Part shown: positions 1 to 12,100 of the stretch, one piece after another
Layout of the letters: each line of letters opens with the position of its first letter
How positions within the stretch are numbered: position 1 is the first letter of the stretch
Source: Hydractinia symbiolongicarpus
Taxonomy: Eukaryota > Cnidaria > Hydrozoa > Anthoathecata > Hydractiniidae
NCBI RefSeq assembly: GCF_029227915.1
Contig: NC_079877.1
Location: 11,467,351-11,531,350 of the forward strand
Length of the DNA stretch: 64,000 bases
Direction of reading: 5' to 3'
The notes under the pieces: generated by a model
What the model saw: only the letters and a program-made list of their open reading frames with translations
Databases searched by the model: none
What the model was told of the DNA's origin: nothing
Program-made: the position numbers and the translations under genes

Positions 1-184
1 CATAAACAAAATAAGAAATAAAATCAATAAAATATTTTTTTAATACTGCACAGGTGAATTTTGTACCAAAATACCTTCCGTTTAGAGTTTTTTTCTACTA
101 TATTATTGCTCTCGTTATTAACTTATACAATTTGTTGTAAACAAATCTGGTAATACTTCTTAAATAGTCAAATTGTTCAAATAC

Positions 185-3100
185 CTCTCGAATTTTTAAA
201 TCGTATTTTTCGAATTCAGCAAACGCTTTTTTCTTCTCCTCAGCTTCTTCCACAAGTTGATCAAATAACCTGAGCAGAGCAAAAAACAACAAAAACAGTA
301 GTAAACTAGCTGTAAAATTTTCTTAAACATAACTTGCATTCAAAACAAGATATGTAGGCTTCTTGGAAAATAAAAGACAGAAAATGATGACAGAAAATAT
401 CAAAATTTTCTTTATCTTGAATATGACATCATAATTCATGCAGCATAATTAAATCTGAAATTCTTTAAATCAGGAGAACCAAAATATTGTTTTTAAAAGA
501 TTCAGAGTGGTAATACAAAGAGGATAAAGGGGAAGTAACAGTGCCCTCAGATTGTCTCGAAGCGTCAACAGTTTCTAGGAAACATAAAAAATCATGTAGT
601 CCCTTGAGGATGACATCTGAAAAAAATATACACTGAAATAATCAGTGATCGTTGACACTAAGTCATGTTTTCCTAGGTTGTGTTCATTAGTTTTCATCCT
701 ATGTTATCTTCAAGCAACAACGGCAAAAATTCTCATTCTGGGTATTCATTCTCAATTCATTCTCAGGAATGAAGTTACAGAGACTAAAGTGTATAGGTGG
801 ACTAACTTTACCTCACCTAAGTCTATAAATTTTCTTTATGTGATGAACTTAGAGTTTTTCACTGCTAATTTACTTTCCTTGTAAAACCCAAGAAAATATC
901 TCCTTAGTATCTGGAGGATTAGTGTTTACAGGTAATTCGATTTTGTGGAATTCGCATTTTATTATTCTCTTTGAAAATAAATCATTGGAAAATATACCTT
1001 ATGGTCATCTAGTATTACTAGCTGTAGCTGTAAAACTAGATAACCATAAGGTAGAACATATTGTACTTAAAGTATTTTTTTGTCATTTTGTTCTTGTAAA
1101 AAAACTTCTGATCATATGGAATTGTACTTTCAACTATTATGATTATTAAAATAAAAATTATGGAAACAAAATTGTTGCAGACTTCATTTTCAGGCACATG
1201 CACATGAAAAAGATTTTCGGGACCTTTCATTAATCTCAACAAATTTTAACACTATGATGCTAATTTTCTAAGACATAGGAATAAAAGAAAAGCCTTTATT
1301 CAATAGAAAAAAAAATCGAATCTTAACTAGCGTTATGACATCTCAATCATTATTATGGGAAGTCCATGAAAAATCAAATAAAAATAATGCTTGATGATGT
1401 AAAGAAAAAGAAGTTTAAGAAGCCTTTAGCTAAGATGTTTAAACTTTTAACTACTATTTGAGACAATCCTTTCTGTAATGTTTGTAAAAAGATTTAATAT
1501 TTGAAATTGTAAACATTTTTCTTAACATGGTTATTTTCCAGGACAATTCCAGGACATTAACAATTTTTTGTCAAAATGCCAAGAATATCTAGGACAAGTT
1601 AATTTTTCAAGGACTTTCCACGGCTGTGGTCACCATGTAGTATAACAAAGGTCAAGAGGCAGGTCACAAACAAGAGCTTCAATTTTTGCTAAATTTAAAA
1701 ACATCAAGACTAAGTTCAAATTAGTCTTGTAAAAGCAAGTGGTATAATATATATGTTATTTTTAATATTTTTAGCAACATGATTTTTACGTTTTTTAAAC
1801 GTAATAGAAATAGGAGTGGTCATTCCTTTTCCCACCCCCATTGGTTAATTTTAACTTTTGTTAAAAAGGACAACCACAATCACCCTAAAATAAGGTTAAA
1901 AAATTTCAGCCTTTAAATAGGGGGAAATCAGGTAAAGCAAAGCAATAATCAGTCCCACTATATAGACTCAAATCCAGATTTGTTAGTTTCATGGAAAAAT
2001 AACCATTAAGGCGAGTGTAAAGGAAACACAGAAAGAGTGTCACAAAGATCATCACAGCGTTATTAGTGAGTAAACATAAACAAACAAAATAAACAGAGAT
2101 CCAGATAGAATTTTTCAAAAAAAAATTCATAATTAAAAAGTTTAGTGTATTTTGCCCTGATTTCACGAAAAAAAATCATTTTTTTCCTTTACACTCTCCT
2201 TAACAGTCCAGTTTCAAAGACCCCCAAGGCAAACATATTTAGGGATAATGGTCAAAAAACCAATGAGAGGGGGCGGTCTGACGCAAAATCATATTGACAT
2301 AGTTATTTTCTTACTTATTTATCTTCTTGTATTCTTTTCCTTTTTCTTTCTTTTGATCTGAAATGTTTAAAAAATGCTTATTGTTGAAACAGTCTTTAAC
2401 ATACAAGATTAATTTTGAAATTGAATTAAAAAATTATGTACCTATAAAAACTTTCAATTGCTCCTGCAAATCATCAAGCTGTTTCTTTATTTCATCACGC
2501 TTTTCAGTAGATTTTGATTCAATCTCTGTGCAGTCAAATCTAAATTTTACGTTAGAAAAATTATTTTAAAACACTTCTCGAAATATCTATAACACTGGGG
2601 CAATTTTTTGTTGTTATTGTTGTTGAAAAAAAGTGTAAAAGAATCTTAATCTGTAGTAATGCAGCATCGTTAGAAGACACAAAGTACACACAATAATCTT
2701 TGGAAACATTTCTGAAGCAACAAATAACTAAGGTGTGCGTACATGTATTTTTGGTACAACATATGATTTTTTTTGATAATTTTGTTTTCCATTGTAAGAA
2801 ACTCTGTCGCTTCATTCTTTGCTCCCTCCAACTCATCTTTTTCTTTCTCAACTGCTTTTGCACGATTCAACTAAAAGTTGAATTTTATATCAGTGAACAC
2901 AATGGTATTAGGCCTTCAAACTTTTTTATTACATCAACCAAAGAACGCTAACAAGACAACAGGAAAATAGAATACATGAATTATTAAAACAAATTATGCT
3001 TACAACATGGAAAGAATAAAAGCCTTGATTTTTAAAAGCAAAAATTTTGTGCTGGATTATTATTACTATTTCAACTTAAAATGCAGAAAACGCAATGTCA

Positions 3101-6100
3101 GCAAAAATCTGTAAACACATCCACCCCTTTAAATAACAAAACACCTCCCCACTCTAAAGAAACATCAATATAAAAAATAGAAATTTTACCATATGCCCAG
3201 TACACTATATAAGTGTTTATGAAATTTATCATTTTTTATTACCCATTTGTACAAGTTTGACGTACTTTTTCTCCTCTTTTCTCATTTAACTCTTCTACTT
3301 CTTTATAGGCCTGTTCAATTGGCTCCTTGAAACGGTTAGTACCAATAATGTCTTCTAAATATTCTAACATACCATCATCATGCTCTGATTCTGCTTTAGG
3401 TTTCATCATTGAAATTTGTTCTACCTCGCCCTAAAGACATTAATCCAGTTGTTGTTGATATTGCAATGTAACCAATTTTTTTTTTATATACATCAGTTGT
3501 TGTATTTCAAAAGAACAAAACCAGTCATAAAAGTACACATTATTCTTAAACGTGCCCGTTGTACTTTAATTCGTGGATATTTCTACTGAAGGCTCTATAT
3601 AAATAAAAAAATAAAAAAGCATTGATAACCTTTGCTGTTTTTATTTTAAATCATCAGTAGTGGCACAAACACTAAATTTTACATAATATTTTTAACACAA
3701 AGAATTTCTAAAGCAAAATAAAAACAATAATAACACCTGCAAGATTAAGAATCTGTTATGATCAAGATCAATACCACAAGCCCTAAGGATGGTTCCAATC
3801 TCTTTAAATGTAGCCTTCTTGCCATTCATGTAGTAGTCTGATGAGCCATCCTTACGTGCAACACGACACACTCGAAATTGACTATTAGGAACAACTTCAA
3901 AATCATCCCCAGGCTAAAAATCAATACAATATAAACTAAATACGCAAAACTAAACCTTGTCCACAGTTTTTCACTGCTGTACAATTAATGCTTTTTAAAT
4001 TAAAAAGTTCTTCAAAAAAATTGGTACAGTTCTTATAAAATTGAGAGATCATTTGATTAAATTGAGTACAGTTGCATTTTCTTAAATAGTAAAATGCAAA
4101 AATATTCAAATTTTCAATATTTTTTTTTTGGTGTTTAAAGATGAATGCGAAAATTCAATATCACAGTTATGCAACATAGACAAAAGGACAGGGAAGTGAG
4201 GTGAGGTTTTAAGCCTTGTAGTTAAACTACAAGATGGGATTTTTATAAAGTTGTCCCTACATCTTTTTGTTTTTCTCATCATGATGTACTTTTTCAAAGG
4301 ATAAATATTTTTTTTAAATTTATTTAAGTATTTTTCACAATTTTGGAAAATAGCAAAAAAAGCTTCCACATTGCATCTCACACTATCAGTAGTTCAAGAG
4401 AACTAATGCCAGCACTAACATACAAATTGCCAAAGGAAAAACAAACACTTAGTGTGCGCTTTTCTTTGCGCATCTCCAAAGCTTTCCGAAAAAACCATGT
4501 ATATAAGAAGAACTTCAGCACTTATTTGAAAGGGAGTACCCAGAAAAAAAAGTTTTTTGGGGGACAGAGTCTTAACATATTCATAACAGAATCATACATA
4601 AAGAGTGGATAATGTCACATGCTTTTAGAGTTTATGTAGTGAATTTTCTTGCATTAACATAAAATTTGGTACATTTTCCACTTTGAACGTTTGCAGAAAG
4701 ACAATTTCATTGTTATGACGGAGAGGAGATTTAATTGTTCATTAAGTTACCCCATATAGCTATATTTTGTTGGTATGTGTGCAAAATCATTGCACACAGC
4801 TTTTTTCCAACAAAGGCTGAAATGAAATATACAGAAGTTCTTATAAAAAGTTGTAGTCGTATGTTTCACAAACCTTTGACTAAATAGGTTTACTAGACGT
4901 TAATACACATTGTAGTATTAAAAGATGTACAACATCTTACCAGATCTATAATTTTTTGAAAAAACACAGTGACACTACAGCTTTCTATGTTCTGATGATT
5001 TTCTGAATTGTGGATGAGTAATGAAACTTTCTTTGAGCGGATCTTTTTTGATCTGTATCCAAACACAAATAACATTGCATCAATAACATTGGACTTTCCA
5101 GATCCATTGGGACCAACGATAGATGAGAAACTCTGAAAAAATCACAAATATAAAATTAGTCATTAGGAGATTGGGAACAAATGTGTGCGTGGTACATTGC
5201 TTTTTTCCAATCAGATAGTTTCACAATGAAATCTGAAAGTAATGTTTAGCCTCACTGACAACAAAAAAATGGTATTTTGATGTCTGGGTGTTATTGACAT
5301 GTACTCTACAATCTACAATACTTAAATGAGGTGACACTTAACAGCACTGCTTTGTGAATGAAGATTTTATGCACACAAGGATTTGTGCACAGGTCATCAA
5401 TGCTTACAACAAATGAATTCAATCTTTACTGTTTTCATTGTACACACTGTAACTTTGATTTATTATGCTACTTTTTAGAATATAAGCAAAAAATAAAATA
5501 TGTTCTCTTGGCAGAAGCTTAATGTCGTTGCTTTTTTGACATTTAATAATGGTACAGTACTGGAAAAAGGTTGTTTAACATATCGAGTGCGCAACGTGAG
5601 CGGACTCCCTCAATACGCGATGTACCGCATTTATAATAATAAGAAACAATTAAAAGAACATTTGTCGCTATCTATCAAGAATCTATTATCGTGACAAAAT
5701 CCGTCTCAATGTGTCATAATGGTAGGTGTTAATGAGAATAAAGAGAAATTCCTTTTTTGTTTCAAACACTGCTGCTTTATCTTTTATTTTATTTTAAATA
5801 TGTGTTTTATAAAAAAAAATTTTAACTTTCGTATTTATTGAAGTAAACTTCTGTTACAGAGGAAATCAGACAAAAATAATACTCAGCTTATGATCTCGAA
5901 ACACATTCTTCTTTCTTTCCACGTGCAATACAAATAATATTCAGGGGCGCACGTTTCCGATATATGAAAGTGACTGGGGTGTTTAAATTTCTGGTTGAAT
6001 GGAACTTGGGGATGAGTTTGGTAGTGCTTTTAAATAGCTAGGATTAGATATATGTGAGATAACAACCGTTTATATTTTTTTCAAAAAAAGATAAATACAA

Positions 6101-9100
6101 TGTTTTAAATTGAAAAGAATAAAATTTCGGAACGATAATAGGGAAATAAAATACTTTGATCAGTCCCGCTCTTTTATTTATTAATTTCATAAAAGTGAGG
6201 CTAACCATCATCATAAGACGGTTAAAGCAAAAACATCTCAAGCAGGAAATATGGCTCCACCACTGTCTTTATATGCAAAACAGAGAATAACCGCTTTATA
6301 TAAATTTCATAAAAGACACGCTGACATTGTGAGAGTTCTCGCTGCTGAGAATATAGTTGTGTCGAGACAGACAGTTTCGAAAATTATTTATAGAATTAAT
6401 TCAACAGGCTCAGTTGCGAGTAAGCCAAAATCAGGTAGAAAAAGATTGTTCAATGTCGACGTAATGAACTTCATCGACATTTCGATGGAAAAAAATGACA
6501 AGTGTACTTTTGTGGGTAGGATAATTATTTAGGCATTCTGTACACCAAACTCGTTCCCAGTTTTCCAAACTGTTGATGATTAGTAGCATATAAAAAATTT
6601 GGTTTAAGTATTTTCATGTTCCATTTTACATGTAATTTTTTTTTAGATTTACAAAAATTAATCCTAGAAAATTTGGTTTGTTGTTGACAACAACATCCAT
6701 TCGATACCCTAGACGGAAATTAGGCTGGGTATTGAGTGGAATCAAGTACTGCCAGCTAATACGTATTCCCAACGAAATTGCACGACTAGAATTTGTTCAA
6801 AAATGTGTCGAATGTAAAGACGACTTTGCCAATGTAATCTTCACTGATGAATCAACAAAAATGTTAGACAAACATGGGAGGTTATGCTCTAGAAAACGAG
6901 GAGAATTACCAAAATTGAAGGCCACCGTGAAGCACCCATATAAAGTACATGTATGGTCTGGTATTTAGAAAGGTGGACCCACAATTACTTTGATTTTCAG
7001 TGGCATAATGCGGAAGGAATTTTATGTTGAAAAAATTTTAAGGGACACCCTGAAACCATTTGTGGATCGAGTCTTCCCTGATGGTCATTGCTTTCAACAA
7101 GACAATGACCCTAAACATAAAATTAAGAGTTCTTAATAAGAAGTGTATTATATTTTTAAAACAATTCACCTAATACAGTATTGATCTTTATAGCAGCATG
7201 AACTCATTTTACCATTTTTTTATCTACAGTAACCTCAAACCCAGACCTCTTGCTTATAAAACTTGTTTATCTTTTAAAGTTGTTTTCATTATGTTTACTT
7301 CAATTTCAGGCAAACTAGCTCTGGAGTATCTAAAAACAAGTGGTTTACTGGCCTACTCCTGTGGAAAGTCCGGAGTTTAATCCAATAGAAATGCATGTCG
7401 TAAACGTTCTTGCAGTTTGTTATTTGTAAGGTATCGATAATTAGCTTTTGAGCTATCTGAAATTTTTGCTCTTTTTTTCCAGGTTTGATGATGAGGACTG
7501 TCGTGGCACACAAGAGAGGGAATATTCAATGAATAATTTACTCATCAAAAACGATGCCATATTAGTTTTCAAAGCCATGAATCACATTGCTCCTGATTAG
7601 ATGCGCTCAAAATTCCTTTTGACAAAAAACTGTCATAATCATCAAACAAGATTAGCTTCAAAAAACAGGTTCACACTTCCCTTGGTCAACACAGATTTTG
7701 GCAAAAAAAGCCTTCCCATTTAGAGCTGTAAAAGTGTGGAATATTCTTCCAGACCAAGTGACCTGTGATGGAAGTCTGCTTTCGTTTAAGACATCTCTAA
7801 TGACTCATCTCTTCCATCTCTAATGTATTTGGCAAATTCTAATGGAGATCACTTTAACTTTTTAATCTTTGTTTTTTATTCTTTTTCTTTTTACCGATTA
7901 TAAATGTTACTATGTTTGATTGAGCTTAGGCAGTCTAAGGTTTATCATTTTTTGTTTCTTTTTTGTTCTAGTAGTGGCCCCCAGTAAAAACAATCCACTA
8001 ACTATAGCGTTTTGTGATTTTCATGGCTAGCCAATTTAAATATTTATTATTATATTTATTATTATTATTATTATTATTGTTTTAAAATAATTTTTGAACC
8101 ACATAATCTGCAAAGATCTTGTAGTGTTTGGACATGAGTCATTAATATTATGTAGTTAAAATAACTATTAAATTAATATAAATATGTAGTTCTCAAAAGA
8201 ACTTTTTTTTTCTTGAAAATTTGAGATGTGTATATATTGTTACTATAAATATGAGATATTAAAACAAACCCTTGCCAGCTACCGACCAAAATAAATGAAA
8301 CATTTGCAGGGACAATGATATTTCTTTGTTCTTTTGTCAAAATAAAAAATTCAAAATGACTCCAGCTCACTTTTTTTAAATACATTTTGCTTAAAAGTAT
8401 GTCATGCCTATAAACTGTGAAACTGTAAAAACATCAATGAATTCACTTTAAATTTTCAGAGACATTTTCGTAAACATCAGTTATGTCGTGGTTACAATGG
8501 CGCAATTACTTCATATGTTCTAAGCTACTTTTTACAACACATATTTTTTATGTTTTTCCATTTTCTCTCAAGAACACAGAAGTTTTACCATGCTTTCAAT
8601 GTTGACATATCCTCCAAAGATGATTGTCTAATAAAATTCAGAAACCACCTCAGCCTTCAGGGAATATGTATTTGAATAGCTTTTTAAAAACGTAAACAAA
8701 TGCAAGTACACCGCAAATCTGTGTATATCCAGTGAACTGCGCATCACCCATAGTTTTAAAGGATACCGCTTTTAATAGAAATTTGAATAGAATTTTAATA
8801 GACGATTTTGCATGTTGAAAACAATAGCAGCCCTTAAAATTAGCGTCGGCATTTGGTACTGCTGACGTAATTGCCGACTGTAGTTACGTCGGCAAAAAAA
8901 TTGCAGGCGTAATTTTGTTGTGAAATTTTTAAACAACAATAATTTTGATTTTGTTTGAGCTACTCCCACTCATTGCCACTACAAAATAATTACATTCGAT
9001 TTTCAGTAAGTTAAGCCGTTATCACTAACTAAAATCACTCGGGCTACAGAAATACTTTGGTACCATTCGATTTTTAATAATAGTCTAAAAAATTGTATAT

Positions 9101-12100
9101 CGTATTAAAAAGAAGTCCAGAAGTTCTTTCTCCCACACGACACAGCAGGCAATAAGTCAGCCCTACCCTCTGTTTTGTTAGGAGAGATGTTCTGTGAAGA
9201 CTCTAACAATTGAGTCTCCTGTACTGTTTTGCTTCATGTTAAACTGTTGCCGGTGACAAGCATTTTCGAAGCATGTCACCGGCGACTTCTGCGATGTACA
9301 ACCTAATGATGCCCTAACCTAATGAGTTCATCTTGAAACATAAGTCAGTTGGCAGTGAACTATTAACCTAACAAAAGGTAGGAAGGTATGCCAATAAGAC
9401 TTGTACTCTATTCCAATTTGTCACCGTCTTAGGAGATCAATGCATCGAATTTATGAGAGGTCTAGTCCTAATAAAAAGTAAATGACGAAAGTTATTGCCA
9501 GCTGAAAAATTTCACTACAAAAAATATTGCAGACGCAATGCCAACGCAAATCAGTTGAAATGTATCTCACTTCGGCAGTTTTATTGCTGACGCAAAAAAT
9601 TCTAATTTTAAGGGCTGAACGGCGATAGAAAAGCTTTGTTAGATGGCATTTTAAAAAGTTAAGAACGAAGAACGGCAATAGAAAAGCTTTTTTAGATGGC
9701 ATTTTAAAAGTTAAGGAAAGAATCAATACACATGATTTAACTTTAACGTGTTGTGTTTGTTCATTTTTCTAAAATAATATATTTCAATAGACTTCGTGAT
9801 CTTTAACACTTTTAAACAATAACAAGCATGTTATAAATGTGACAACAAAAGGATTTATCAAATCTTATTCTTATGACTTGCGCAAAACGATAACAATAGA
9901 AAGCAATTAAGTTTGTGTGTAAACAAAAGATATGAAGGTTCTTTATGTAGTCATGAGATCGTTACATAAGGTCGTAAAAGTGGCTTACATGTAAAGTTTA
10001 CATTCAAGCAGTACTGTAGAAATTGATTATATACCTAATAGAATTTGACTTTTTATAACAATGTGCTCAGGTTGTAAAAAATGGTATCATCATTGTTGTG
10101 CAAAAATTCTTGCATAAATATTTGTATAAAAAAATGAACAACATATGCACAGCTGTTTCGCTACGGTCAAACTGGGGACAAAATTAAAATAACTTTCAAT
10201 TTTTTTTGAAATTTTGTATTTTTATCATTTTTAAAGTTTATTTATTGGAAATTTTTTGTATTATTTTAATTTTATTGAAATAAAAAGTATTAGGACAATC
10301 TACTTTTCTCTTTTTTAAATATGTTTGTTATACATGTGTGTTATGGATTTCAGGTTATTTTGTCAAACTAACACACAAAATTAAAAAAACGTTTTTTTTT
10401 GACAAAGGTATACCATCTTTCTAACCTTGCCACTGCCGCACTAGTACAGTACAGTCCAGATGTAAGCGTACGCGTACGCTCAACTTGCAAAAATAATTGC
10501 TTTCATTAAAAAAAACAATAGGATAGCGAGTTCCTTTCAAATTGCGCGAAAATAATTGCTTCGTGTTAAAAACAAAAGCATAGCAAGAAAGATTGTTTAA
10601 AAACAATACTCTGCGTGAGAATAAATTAAACGCGAAGGCCATTGATTTTTTATTTTTTTTAACATTAAAACTAATTATAGTATCGTGATTTTAATCTCGA
10701 TTTATTTAAAAAACACAAGCTCTTTTAAAAAACAACAAATCCAATGATCTAAATATTTTAAAAAAACTAATGCTACTTTTAAAACTTTTAGTAATATTTT
10801 TTTATTGTCGAAACATATTTTTTAACATTTTAAACTTTTAAAAGTTCTTTTATAAAAAGCAACGTTTAGCAACGCAAACGGAAAAACCCTACGTTCGGGA
10901 CTTTTCCCTTCGTGATAAGATTTCGAAAACAAATTAAATTTTAATACCGAAGAAAGAAAAAATCTAAAAATATAACTTTTGACGTTTTATAGTGTCACGC
11001 TACATTTTATTGTTAAAAACATTGTCTTTGTTTTTTCTAGCGCGCAACAGCTCTATCTCTTAAAAGATTTAAACAATGCATCTCACTGTCTATCGCCGTT
11101 TTTCGTTTTTAAACTTTTAAATGCGATCTAAAAAAACATTTCTATCGCCGCTTTTTGTTTTTAAACTTTTAAAATGCAATCTAAAAAACATTTCTATCGC
11201 CACTTTTCATTATTAAACTTTTAAAATGCGATCTAAAAAAGATTTTCTATCAAAATTAAAGTTTCAATCTTTGTTATAATAATTTCTATCATTTAAAAGC
11301 TTTATTTAACCCGCACAACCAACAATGCCTTCTCGCTAGATTATTTAGTTTCCACGCAAAACTTTTGTTTAATAAAAATATTAAACAATGGCTCTTCGTG
11401 TCACATTGATAGAGTTGATAACATTTGCAATTATGCTATTGGAAATAGTTATGTTAACACTATTTAACAATAGTTACGCGCAGTTATAATAAGCTATTTT
11501 TTCTTCAATAATCTTTTGTTTATTACGCGCAAGTTAATGACTTACAACACTCGCAAGACAATTAATAAGAACAAAAGACAAACAACTACCGCCTCCGAGA
11601 ACAAGGTGTGAAACTTGAGCGTACGTGTACGCTTACATCTGGACTGTACTGTAGGCACGGACTTGAAAATTACTATGGGTGGCCTGGAAACGTGGTTCTA
11701 TTGCCATGCCAGTACAGTGCACTGTTCGTCTGGCAAACTATAAACTATTTAAATTTAAAGTTCAAGTCTTCTTTAGGCACTAAAAAAGAGGGAAAAAAGT
11801 TGCCAAAGTGGTGGACAGCAAGTTGATTTATTGTGCTCCCTTTTCTGTTCAATTAAATAAGTATCTAAACTTCTAAGTGAGTGACAGCGATGGCATTGAA
11901 TGTTTTGTTATCTATGTTTTCTTCAAAAAAAAATACGGCAGCTTGCTGTTTACTTTGGACTTGATTGCTTGACCCAGGGATCCTACTTTAATGCCATTAA
12001 TTTTTGCGCCCCTTTTATTTTCGCGCCTTTAATTTTCGCGCACTCTTTAATTTTCGAGCAACTCCAAATTTACAATTTTTTTTGAAGTGAGAAAATTTTA

